64,000 nucleotides of DNA, from contig JBFLZW010000018.1 of the NCBI GenBank assembly GCA_040755755.1, positions 62,001-126,000 on the forward strand, read 5' to 3'. Below the pieces are notes generated by a model. That model saw nothing but the letters and a program-made list of their open reading frames with translations. It did no database searches and was not told the origin of the DNA. The position numbers and the translations under genes are program-made. Positions 7,861 to 15,556 of this stretch are shown here, piece after piece. The stretch comes from a bacterium. GTDB taxonomy: Bacteria; SZUA-182; DTGQ01. Every line of letters starts with the position of its first letter. The first letter of the stretch is position 1.

Positions 7861-8356
7861 GATGTTCTCCTTTCCTTCTTATTCCGCCGCTGCTTCCTGG
7901 TTTTCAGGATCGATCCAACCTGTACAGCGACGCGAGACAGGGTGAAATAAAGAGAGTGGACTCTATCCTGTACAAAAAGGCTCCATCATCAGCATATTGC
8001 ATTGTGCATAAATTATTCCTTGCCCATTCATCAGGCTCCAGCAGAACTTGCAGCGAATGTAAGATCAACTTCTGACGGCATTCCCGAACAGGGCAGCGGG
8101 TTTGAAAAGACCTGAAGCCTAGGGAAAAAATTCAAAATTAGGATCGGAGATGACAGGATTGTCTTCCCCTGGTTACGGATTTGCAATTAAAGACGAAATT
8201 ATCCTCGCGGAAAATGACCACGATCCACAATACCGGCTCAAAAATCTCATGGCTACCCGCCGAGATTTGGAGTATTATATACCCCAATGACCTGAAGGAA
8301 TACAAAAAAATAATTATAGGATAAAAATAGAGAAGGATAAAAGGAGCAGATAGAGC
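7861..8356. other. divergent intergenic region with candidate promoters
   Basis: About 500 bp between the divergent lipoprotein and siroheme decarboxylase genes. TGGTTACGGATTTGCA at 8170-8185 has the sigma-54 spacing and a good -12 half (TTGCA), pointing to the gene at 8357. A weaker minus-strand match is at 8005-8020. Both could be chance. No RNA gene was recognised. Confidence 0.3.
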
Positions 8357-9346
8357 ATGACCATCACGCTATCTCCAGAAGAACGAAGACTGTTGCAGCT
8401 TGTGCAGGCAGGAGTGCCTGTTGTCCCCCGGCCTTTCGATCATCTGGGCCGTGAGTCTCAGATGGAAGAGGCCAGGGTCCTCGAACTCCTCAGAACATGG
8501 AAAGAGCAAGGGCTGATTCGCTGGCTTGGGGCCATATTCTCCACCCATGCCCTGGGATACCAGAGCACTCTGGCCGCCTTCAGCCTCACTCCTGACCACA
8601 TAACCGAAGCAGCCGGTATCATCAGCAGGCATCCGGGAGTATCCCATAACTATCAGCGGGACTATGAGTACAACCTCTGGTTTACCCTGGCCGTTCCGCC
8701 GCAGGAGAACCTTGAAGCCCATCTTGAGAGACTGGCTCAGGCCAGTGGAGCAAGAAAGTGGATAAACCTGCCGGTAGTGAAAACGTACAAGATCAGCCTG
8801 GTCCTGCCCGTGGCTGAAGAAGGGCAGGAAGGAAGAGCGCCGGGCGCGACGCAAGGCGGCCGGATATATTCAATTACCGACGAGGAAAAGGCCCTGATCC
8901 GGATTCTCCAGGAGGACTGGCCTCTTGTCCCTGCACCTTACCAGGTTCTGGCCGGACAATGGGGAAGCGGTGATGAGAGATACCTGATTGAAAAGATCAG
9001 GCAATGGAAGGAACAGGGCATTATCCGCAGAATTGCTGCCATTCTCCGGCATCACCATGCAGGCTTCACCGTAAACTGGATGGTTGCCTGGCAGGTGCAG
9101 GAAAAAAAAATCGACGAGGCCGGAGAGCGGGCAGCTCAGAATCCCCTGGTAAGCCACTGCTACCGAAGGGCTTTGGCCGCTGACTGGAAATATCCCCTTT
9201 TTACCATGATCCATGCCCGGAGCGAGGAGGAAGCTCAGCAGGCCGTCGATAAACTCCATCGGCTGCTTGAACCCCTGGATTATAAAATTTTACCTACAGT
9301 CAGGGAGTTTAAAAAAACACGGCTGAAGCTGTTCGCTGGTAACTAA
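8357..9346 (+). CDS. ahbAB: siroheme decarboxylase, fused AhbA-AhbB (NirDL-type)
   Basis: 329 aa made of two homologous Lrp/AsnC-like halves, roughly 1-155 and 170-329. Each half starts with a winged helix (LSPEERRLLQLVQAG; ITDEEKALIRILQED) followed by an RAM-like domain. The conserved segments are VSHNYQRDYEYNLWFTL in the first half and VSHCYRR with YPLFTMIHAR in the second. The enzyme removes two acetate carboxyls from sirohaem to give didecarboxysirohaem, the committed step of the alternative (Ahb) haem route in sulfate reducers and the d1-haem route in denitrifiers. Anaerobic haem supply fits the multiheme cytochromes in this window. AhbA and AhbB are often separate proteins; here they are one chain with a short polar linker near residue 160. 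It stands alone as a transcription unit. Confidence 0.88.
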   Translation: MTITLSPEERRLLQLVQAGVPVVPRPFDHLGRESQMEEARVLELLRTWKEQGLIRWLGAIFSTHALGYQSTLAAFSLTPDHITEAAGIISRHPGVSHNYQRDYEYNLWFTLAVPPQENLEAHLERLAQASGARKWINLPVVKTYKISLVLPVAEEGQEGRAPGATQGGRIYSITDEEKALIRILQEDWPLVPAPYQVLAGQWGSGDERYLIEKIRQWKEQGIIRRIAAILRHHHAGFTVNWMVAWQVQEKKIDEAGERAAQNPLVSHCYRRALAADWKYPLFTMIHARSEEEAQQAVDKLHRLLEPLDYKILPTVREFKKTRLKLFAGN

Positions 9347-9612
9347 CTTGACAATGTCAAGATAATGCTGCGCGGTCAAAAGGCCCTCCCTGGCATCTTT
9401 GATATTCATTAGCTCTGAAAGCTCTGCTGTGGTCAGGTAAGCGATAATGTCAGGGATTTTACTGCCAGGAACATTTGTAAGGATAGTCCATAGAAATTCC
9501 CTCCTCTTGGAGGGTCCCTTTGTGGTAAGATATATTCAACCGCGCATGGAGGGACCGTAAAACCATGTGCGGCCAGGTCCTGGAATGGTGATAGCGCACC
9601 TTCCGGGACCGA

Positions 9613-9912
9613 CTACTTAAACAGCGCAAACATGGTAAGAATAGCTCCTGTTTGAGCCATTAAAAGACCGACCATCCAGCCGACTACCCATTTAATCGTG
9701 CTGGATTTTACCTGTTCTATCTCTTTGGTCAGCTTCAGCTCAACCTCTTTGATTTCCTTTTTCAATTCCAGGATATCACCTTTGGTAGCAAGGTCTTGTT
9801 TCCGAGCATCGATTATTTCCTCGATATCTTTTACTATGACCTGAGCCTCTTCTTTGGTGTAAGTCTTTGAGAAAATATTGAATAGCTCCAGTACCTGTGT
9901 ACTTGTGCTCAT
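9613..9912 (-). CDS. DUF1640-like coiled-coil protein with C-terminal membrane helix
   Basis: 99 aa. The N-terminal helix (VLELFNIFSKTYTKEEAQVI) leads into a charged coiled coil (about residues 40-72, LELKKEIKEVELKLTKEIEQ) and one C-terminal transmembrane helix (WVVGWMVGLLMAQTGAILTM). This is the layout of the small prokaryotic DUF1640 / CCDC90-type proteins. The start codon overlaps the stop of the upstream HTH gene by 4 bp, so the two are co-translated. The function is unknown. Confidence 0.7.
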   Translation of the reverse strand: MSTSTQVLELFNIFSKTYTKEEAQVIVKDIEEIIDARKQDLATKGDILELKKEIKEVELKLTKEIEQVKSSTIKWVVGWMVGLLMAQTGAILTMFALFK

Positions 9913-10097
9913 CTTGTGGCCACCTTTAGATTCTCATTTACCCTTAAATCTTCTTCCAATTCTGTCTTTTTGAATCGGTAAGCCCTACCGACTTTAAATG
10001 CTCTGATTTTGCCTTCATGAATAAGCCGAAGTAAGGTAACTTTGGTTATCCGAAAGTATTTTAAAGCCTCTTCTGTTGTTAATATTTCTTGTTCCAT
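9909..10097 (-). CDS. excisionase-family (HTH_17) DNA-binding protein
   Basis: 62 aa. The MerR/Xis-like winged helix ILTTEEALKYFRITKVTLLR, then LIHEGKIRAFKVGRAYRF, is the standard HTH_17 pattern. Such proteins act as small DNA-binding regulators or recombination directionality factors. No integrase lies nearby, so it may regulate its own operon with the DUF1640-like gene, which it overlaps by 4 bp. Confidence 0.82.
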   Translation of the reverse strand: MEQEILTTEEALKYFRITKVTLLRLIHEGKIRAFKVGRAYRFKKTELEEDLRVNENLKVATR

Positions 10098-10432
10098 TGT
10101 TTCCCTCGTTCTAATTATGTGTGATATGATTGTCTTAAATATACCAAGATAAACTATACCACGTCAAGCAAATAATTAACCATGCGGGAAAAATATTAAA
10201 TAGCACAGAGATTCCCACTTTCGCGGGAATGACATTTTGAAAGTCTCGTTGTAGTATTAGGCTGTAGGCTGTTAAGCTAAAAACCATTTTTGCAGTCGGG
10301 AAGCGTTGTCTTTTCCTACAGTCTAAATGCCTATAGTCCATCAACCTGAATGGTTATTCTTGATCATGCATTTCCCTCATTATCTCCGATAAGATACCTG
10401 GTTATCGGTACAACCCAAGAGGAGAAAAAAGG
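10098..10432. repeat. intergenic region with dRS3-like palindrome
   Basis: 335 bp. ATTCCCACTTTCGCGGGAAT at 10211-10230 fits the ATTCCC-N8-GGGAAT pattern of dRS3-type dispersed repeats. The rest probably holds the divergent promoters for the HTH gene and the flavodiiron protein. No gene was seen. Confidence 0.5.
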
Positions 10433-11632
10433 ATGGATTCCCTGATTCCCATTCGTGAGAATCTTTTCTGGATAGGCAGCAATGACCGGACTACAGACCT
10501 CTTCGAATCGATCTGGCCCCTGCCGCACGGCATCTCGTACAATGCCTACTTTCTGGCTGATCAAAAGGTAGCCCTGATTGATACGGTCAAAAGCGATACG
10601 GTTGACCAGTACGTAGAGAAAATCAAACATTTGACCCGGAATTATGGCCAGGTGGATTACCTGATTATCAATCACATGGAACCTGACCACAGCGGTGCGG
10701 TTTCCATTCTGCGATCCATTTGGCCTCAGATACGGATTATCGGCAACACGAAAACAGCCGGATTCTTAAAAGAGTTCTATGGATTAACCGAGAATATTCA
10801 GATTGTTCACGATGGAGAGGAACTATCGTTAGGTAAATGCCGCCTCAAATTTCTCCTTACCCCTATGGTCCACTGGCCCGAAACCATGATGACCTATGAG
10901 ACGGACGGGAAAGTCCTTTTTTCCGGTGACGCTTTTGGCGGCTTTGGGGCTATGGAAGCAGGACTTTTCGATGATGAAGTAGACCTCCCCTATTACGAAG
11001 ATGAGATCTTACGTTACTTTTCCAATGTCATTGGAAAATACAGCTCCTCTGTCCAGAGGGCGATCGAGAAACTCCGGGGACTTGAAATTCGCCTGATTGC
11101 CTCTACTCATGGCCCGGTCTGGCGAAGCAATCCCCGGGAGATTATCAGCCGCTACAGCCAGTGGAGCAGTTACGGAGCCGAGCGCGGTGTGGTCATCATC
11201 TATGGCTCCATGTATGGTAATACCAGAAAGATGATGGAGGCAGTGGCCAGAGGGCTGTATTCAGAAAAATGTGGAAGTATCCGTATCCACGATATTTCCC
11301 GTGTTCATCTTTCATACCTTATTCAGGATGCCTGGAAATACCAGGCCGTTATCTTTGCAACTCCTGCCTACGATGCCCATCTCTTTCCACCGATGGCCCA
11401 TTTGATCACTATGCTGGAGCGTAAGGGATTGAAAAACCGGATCATGGGCATTGTCGGTACCTATGGCTGGAGTGGCGGAGCGTTGAAGCCCCTTCACGAA
11501 TTCAGCGAAAAAATGGGCTGGAAACTGATTGAGCCAGTGGTGGAAGCCAAGTGCTCCCCCACCGAAGAAGACCTTCGGCATTGTTACCAGTTAGGGAAAA
11601 ATCTGGTGCAGTATGTATCGTCCCTGGATTGA
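10433..11632 (+). CDS. flavodiiron protein (A-type flavoprotein, O2/NO reductase)
   Basis: 399 aa, a full-length two-domain FDP. The N-terminal metallo-beta-lactamase-like domain carries the diiron ligands in NHMEPDHSG (H81, E83, D85, H86), H147, the aspartate of FSGDAFGG (about D166) and H226 in STHGPVW. The C-terminal flavodoxin domain (from about 252) begins VVIIYGSMYGNTRKM, the FMN phosphate loop. FDPs reduce O2 to water or NO to N2O in the cytoplasm of anaerobes, fed by rubredoxin or similar carriers. No rubredoxin or flavorubredoxin reductase gene is adjacent. The ATG follows GAGGAG at a slightly long distance. Expected role: oxidative or nitrosative stress defence. Confidence 0.93.
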   Translation: MDSLIPIRENLFWIGSNDRTTDLFESIWPLPHGISYNAYFLADQKVALIDTVKSDTVDQYVEKIKHLTRNYGQVDYLIINHMEPDHSGAVSILRSIWPQIRIIGNTKTAGFLKEFYGLTENIQIVHDGEELSLGKCRLKFLLTPMVHWPETMMTYETDGKVLFSGDAFGGFGAMEAGLFDDEVDLPYYEDEILRYFSNVIGKYSSSVQRAIEKLRGLEIRLIASTHGPVWRSNPREIISRYSQWSSYGAERGVVIIYGSMYGNTRKMMEAVARGLYSEKCGSIRIHDISRVHLSYLIQDAWKYQAVIFATPAYDAHLFPPMAHLITMLERKGLKNRIMGIVGTYGWSGGALKPLHEFSEKMGWKLIEPVVEAKCSPTEEDLRHCYQLGKNLVQYVSSLD

Positions 11633-11638
11633 CAATGA

Positions 11639-11775
11639 TTGACAATTTTTGTCAAACATTCTTCCCTTTTTTGTCAATTTCGGCTATCAGCATGATCTTA
11701 AAGACTGAGCAAGTATGATTCCCAGTATCCCGCCCATCCTGTCTCTCCCCCCACTTGACAAAAATTGTTGATCTT
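11639..11775. repeat. cluster of TTGACAA palindromes
   Basis: TTGACAATTTTTGTCAA (11639-11655) is a perfect inverted repeat just after the flavodiiron gene. Half-sites recur at about 11668-11680 (TTTTGTCAATTT) and 11757-11773 (TTGACAAAAATTGTTGA). They may be operators or decayed repeats. No T-run supports a terminator. Confidence 0.35.
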
Positions 11776-11858
11776 ATCTGCCCGGTATGCAGAGCCCATC
11801 ATCCCGATCAGGTCATAACCTGCTGAAAAATAAAATATTTTAGATAAAAGTACAGAGG

Positions 11859-11874
11859 TGGCATTACTCTTGCT
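11859..11874 (+). promoter_or_regulatory. sigma-54 (RpoN) promoter for the pilin gene
   Basis: TGGCATTACTCTTGCT has the -24 GG and -12 GC exactly 10 nt apart and both flanking consensus halves (TGGCA, TTGCT). It lies about 190 bp before the pilin start in an otherwise empty region. RpoN/PilR control of pilin genes is established in Geobacter, Myxococcus and Pseudomonas. Confidence 0.72.
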
Positions 11875-12067
11875 CTTCTATAAAGCCGTAAACAGCAACG
11901 GGAAATCACCTGATCAGAAGGGGGGATATCCAAAGGAAGAGGACGAGAGAAGGTTGTTGTGGAGCTTGAGGTTCCCGTGGGAAACGTGATTGCGGAAAAA
12001 GAGAGTGCTTGATCTTTGTGTTTCTCTTTCACTCTAACTTTGCAACCTCTTGAAAGGAGGCACCACC

Positions 12068-12526
12068 ATGGTAAGGAATCTGAAGAACCAACAAGGTTTT
12101 ACCCTGATCGAGCTCATGATCGTTGTGGCCATCATCGGTATTCTGTCAGCTATCGCCATCCCCAACTTCATGACTTTCCGGCTGAAAGCAAAGACCTCGG
12201 AAGCCAAGGCCAATCTCGGATCGATCCGAACCTGCGAAGAGGCTTACAAGGCTGAACAGGAGACCTATTACGGCACTATCGCCCAGTATCCAACCTCTGT
12301 TCCCGGCACAACCTCGGCAACATGGACAAGCTCGGCTACCGCGTTTTCGGCCATCGGCTTTGCTCCTTCCGGCAAAGTATACTACAGCTATGAAGTAACT
12401 GCGGCCAGCGCCTCGGCCTTCACAGCCAAGGCCTATGGAAACCTCGATGGTACTGCCCCCAACTCGACATACTCGATCACCAACGACGGTGATGTCAGCC
12501 GGGATAGCGCGGCAGAGATATACTAA
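12068..12526 (+). CDS. pilA: type IV major pilin-like protein
   Basis: 152 aa from ATG 12068, preceded by AAAGGAGG; an upstream in-frame TTG is ignored. The class III signal MVRNLKNQQG is cut before F11 by prepilin peptidase, and FTLIELMIVVAIIGILSAIA follows with Glu at mature position 5. The globular part (~100 residues) is Ser/Thr/Ala-rich with YYGTIAQYP and ends DSAAEIY. No cysteine pair is visible in the globular domain outside TCEEAYK. A strong terminator follows. It is the first gene of a set with an O-antigen-ligase-like protein and a TPR protein. Whether the filament conducts electrons cannot be judged from sequence. This pilin is longer than the short Geobacter e-pilins. Confidence 0.92.
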   Translation: MVRNLKNQQGFTLIELMIVVAIIGILSAIAIPNFMTFRLKAKTSEAKANLGSIRTCEEAYKAEQETYYGTIAQYPTSVPGTTSATWTSSATAFSAIGFAPSGKVYYSYEVTAASASAFTAKAYGNLDGTAPNSTYSITNDGDVSRDSAAEIY

Positions 12527-12560
12527 ACACCTTGTGACCATAATCGAAGTCCGATCATCC

Positions 12561-12598
12561 AAAAACCACCTGCCGGGAAATCCCGGCAGGTGGTTTTT
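12561..12598 (+). terminator. strong terminator after the pilin gene
   Basis: A12561-A12565 precede a perfect 12-bp stem (CCACCTGCCGGG / CCCGGCAGGTGG, loop AAAT) followed by T5. The flanking A and T runs make it bidirectional. It probably limits read-through into the membrane-protein gene, giving higher pilin mRNA than downstream mRNA. Confidence 0.9.
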
Positions 12599-12618
12599 AT
12601 TCATTATCAAGGTTCCTT

Positions 12619-14541
12619 ATGTTCTTTCTGGTTCAAGTCGATCGATATAATCTGCCGCGATATCTGCTTCTCCTCCTGCTGGCCCTGGCACCTTTCGGCT
12701 ATGGAGGCTCATCCCGCCTGCCGACCATGATCATCGAGCTTTTGATCACGGCCGCCTTTCTGGTTTTCTGGCTGGCCAACTGGTCCCGGCAGCCAAGGAT
12801 CAATGCTTCACGGTTCGATGTGTTTTTGTTCCTCTTTCTCGTCATGCTCTTTATTTCCTTCACTCTTGCACCCTGCAAGCATGATGCGCTTCGATGTCTG
12901 CTGCTGATACTGGGCTGCCTGGCCACCTATTATCTGCTGCTGTTTAACTTCAGCCGCTCCACCATCCGCGGTCCGGCTATCGTCCTGATTCTGTCAGCCT
13001 GTTTGCAGGGAGGAATCGGGCTCTTCCAGTATAAGCTCCTGGGAATGGAGCGGGTTGCAGGGACTTTCCTGAATGCCAACTTCTATGCCGGGTTTTTGGT
13101 AGCTATCCTGCCTCTTTCCCTGGGAGAATTTTTGTTTCACCGGAAAAATCCGCTCTGGTATGTGGTCAATGCTGTTATCCTGACCGGTATCCTGCTCAGC
13201 GGGTCACGGGGAGCAGCCCTTGTCCTGCTCATCATCAGCCTGTTTCTGCTCTGCTTCTTCCGGAAAAAGAAGATCATCATCGGTTTTCTCCTGCTGGTAA
13301 CAGCTCTTGCCGCATTACCAAACCCGTTGAGAGACAGAGTCCTGACAGCAGGAAAAAACGACATCTATGCCTATACCCGTATCTCGATCTGGAAAAGCGC
13401 CCTGGCCATAATCCGGGATCACTGGAAAACCGGAGTCGGACTGGGCCAGTACCGGTATATATCCACAGCCTACAGTTTCCCGGTCGAGAGGGCCTGGGCC
13501 CGCTACGCCAGAGTGGCCGAATATGCACATAACGAATATCTACAGTTAGGTGCAGAGATGGGTCTGTTGAGCCTGTTCCTGGTTCTGGCTGCAATCGCCT
13601 GGTTTTTCTCTGATGCCGCAGCCCAAATCCGGATCCAGCGGTTCCTGAGTCCGGAAAACAAAAGAAACCAGGTTTTACTACTGGCCGGGATTATGGCTAT
13701 TCTGCTCCATGCTCTCGTTGATTTTGGTCTCCATGTTCCGGCCAATGCACTGCTCCTGACTGCCCTGGCCGCTCTTTTCCGGACACTTGATGAGCGGCCG
13801 CCGGAAAAGAGCCTCTGCTTTATCAACCGGCAGGTATACAGGGTTCCTATCGCCCTCATACTCCTCGGATATGCCATTGCCAGCATCAGGCCGTTTCTCG
13901 GCTATTATTTTTTTCAGAAAGTTGATCTCAACCGGCAAGTGACGGAAAATATCTTTTTCCTCAAAAAAGCGCTCCTCGTGGATTCATTATGCGCCTCATA
14001 CCATAACTCACTGGGCGGTGCCTACTTTGCCAAGTACGGGGAATCCCGCAATATTATCTGGCTGTTCAAAGGCATTCATCAGGCAGAGATAGCAGCCTCA
14101 CTCAATCCGAACGACTACCAGTTTCCCCGCAGCCTGGGCGACGGCTACTATAATCTCTACTGGTCCGTTTTCAAGGATCCCAGCTACCTGCGGTATGCAC
14201 GTGAGGAATTGCTCAAGGCTATCGAGCTGGCCCCCTATGATTATCGCCTCCACAGCCGTCTGTCTTCAGTAGAATACCTCGATGGCAAGTTCGATAAAGC
14301 TCTTCAGTATATGGCCGAGGCTGTCAGACTTGAGCCGAACTATCTGAGAGGACACTACCAGTTGGCTTTGATCAGGAAAAAACTGGGAGATACGGCCGGG
14401 GCTTCCAGAGAATATGAAAAAATCAGGGAAATCCGCAAGCAGCATCTCGAAGATAAAGTAACTTCCGAATATGAAGCAGAGCTGATTGATTTTGATTATT
14501 CCTGCCTTGATATTGACTCCCCGGCCAAGGAAGCGATATGA
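12619..14541 (+). CDS. O-antigen ligase / polymerase-like (Wzy_C) membrane protein with C-terminal TPRs
   Basis: 640 aa. The first ~420 residues hold about ten to twelve hydrophobic helices. The Wzy_C signature region is GSRGAALVLLIISL, then RISIWKSALAIIRDHWKTGV, GLGQYRYIS, and AEYAHNEYLQLGAEMGLLSL, the large periplasmic loop typical of WaaL/PglL-type ligases. From about 440 a TPR-like helical region follows (ELAPYDYRLHSRLSSVEYLD, AVRLEPNYLRGHYQLALIRK). Such proteins move a lipid-linked glycan onto lipid A-core or onto protein. Directly downstream of a pilin, a pilin O-glycosylation ligase (TfpO/PglL-like) is a reasonable inference, but O-antigen ligation is equally compatible. It overlaps the next gene by 4 bp. 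Confidence 0.78.
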   Translation: MFFLVQVDRYNLPRYLLLLLLALAPFGYGGSSRLPTMIIELLITAAFLVFWLANWSRQPRINASRFDVFLFLFLVMLFISFTLAPCKHDALRCLLLILGCLATYYLLLFNFSRSTIRGPAIVLILSACLQGGIGLFQYKLLGMERVAGTFLNANFYAGFLVAILPLSLGEFLFHRKNPLWYVVNAVILTGILLSGSRGAALVLLIISLFLLCFFRKKKIIIGFLLLVTALAALPNPLRDRVLTAGKNDIYAYTRISIWKSALAIIRDHWKTGVGLGQYRYISTAYSFPVERAWARYARVAEYAHNEYLQLGAEMGLLSLFLVLAAIAWFFSDAAAQIRIQRFLSPENKRNQVLLLAGIMAILLHALVDFGLHVPANALLLTALAALFRTLDERPPEKSLCFINRQVYRVPIALILLGYAIASIRPFLGYYFFQKVDLNRQVTENIFFLKKALLVDSLCASYHNSLGGAYFAKYGESRNIIWLFKGIHQAEIAASLNPNDYQFPRSLGDGYYNLYWSVFKDPSYLRYAREELLKAIELAPYDYRLHSRLSSVEYLDGKFDKALQYMAEAVRLEPNYLRGHYQLALIRKKLGDTAGASREYEKIREIRKQHLEDKVTSEYEAELIDFDYSCLDIDSPAKEAI

Positions 14542-15269
14542 AAGTGGAGGAGGGTTCCATGCAAAAGAATTCGTCAGCAGGTTTAAAAGTTATATTCTTC
14601 ATGATGCTCATTGGAGCTGTTCTTCTTGTCTATCAGGTCCAGAAGAAGATTGAAACCATCTCTCCCTCGAATAATCCTGAATCTCTGCTCTACCTTCCCT
14701 CGGGGAAGTACCTGAAACCGCTGATGCTGGGATTTGATCAAATGGCTGCGGACATTCTCTGGCTCAAGGTGATCATTTACTTTGGCGATCATTACTTAAC
14801 GGACAAGAACTATCAGTGGCTGTACCATATTCTCGATTTAACCACTACCCTGGATCCTTATTTCCGGCTTCCCTATGAGTTTGGCGGCATCATTCTCACC
14901 CTCGAAAAAGGAGATATCGATCAAAGCAACTCACTGCTCAGGAAAGGGATTCAGAACCATCCTGATTACTGGCGGCTGCCCTTTTATCTGGGATTCAACT
15001 ACTTTTTCTACCTGAAGGATCCCAAGACCGCAGCCCGTTACATTTCCAGGGCTGCCTCCCTGCCTGACCATCCCCCTTATCTGCCGAAACTGGCTGCCAG
15101 CCTTTATGCCTATGCAGGAAGCAAGGAAACAGCTATCAACTTTCTCGATCAGATATACCAAAATACCGAAGATCCCTGGCTGAAAGAAAATATTGCCCAA
15201 AAGATCACCGATCTGCAAAAGGGAAAACTCCCTCAAAGTCTTGAGGGTATCCTGAAAAATAAAAGCTGA
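14538..15269 (+). CDS. TPR-like membrane-anchored protein of the pilin cluster
   Basis: 243 aa, or 236 aa if the better-placed ATG at 14559 (after GGAGGAGGG) is used. An N-terminal transmembrane helix (KVIFFMMLIGAVLLVYQV) is followed by a conserved-looking block, YLPSGKYLKPLMLGFDQMAA then DILWLKVIIYFGDHY, and by helical pairs of the TPR type (LDLTTTLDPYFRLPYEFG, KDPKTAARYISRAASL). The start overlaps the ligase-like gene (ATGA), so the two are translationally coupled. The likely location is the inner membrane with the TPR part in the periplasm. I infer that it assists the ligase-like protein. The function is unproven. Confidence 0.7.
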   Translation: MKVEEGSMQKNSSAGLKVIFFMMLIGAVLLVYQVQKKIETISPSNNPESLLYLPSGKYLKPLMLGFDQMAADILWLKVIIYFGDHYLTDKNYQWLYHILDLTTTLDPYFRLPYEFGGIILTLEKGDIDQSNSLLRKGIQNHPDYWRLPFYLGFNYFFYLKDPKTAARYISRAASLPDHPPYLPKLAASLYAYAGSKETAINFLDQIYQNTEDPWLKENIAQKITDLQKGKLPQSLEGILKNKS

Positions 15270-15282
15270 TCCCTGCTGATGA

Positions 15283-15314
15283 CCCCGCCTGCTGCCGCAA
15301 CTCCAGAGGCGGGG
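15283..15314 (+). terminator. hairpin after the pilin-cluster TPR gene
   Basis: The stem CCCCGCCT / AGGCGGGG has a 16-nt loop. The following T content is low, so termination efficiency is uncertain. Confidence 0.45.
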
Positions 15315-15556
15315 ATTTCCCTGTTTACTATTTTCTTGCGTGGAAATCAATTTTCCAGTAATATTTCATTGGCTGGCCTGTTCATCTAACCCTTCGCCGA
15401 GGAGCCTCTGTCGGATAACCCGCTGGAAATCCTTATGCAGTATTCCCTTCACAGTATCCCTTTCCCCCAGAGGGCAATATCATTAACACAAAGGGGCGGG
15501 TCAAGGCATAGGCATAGTTACCATTTTACTCTGTTAGTCAAGGAGGTCGTAATGCT

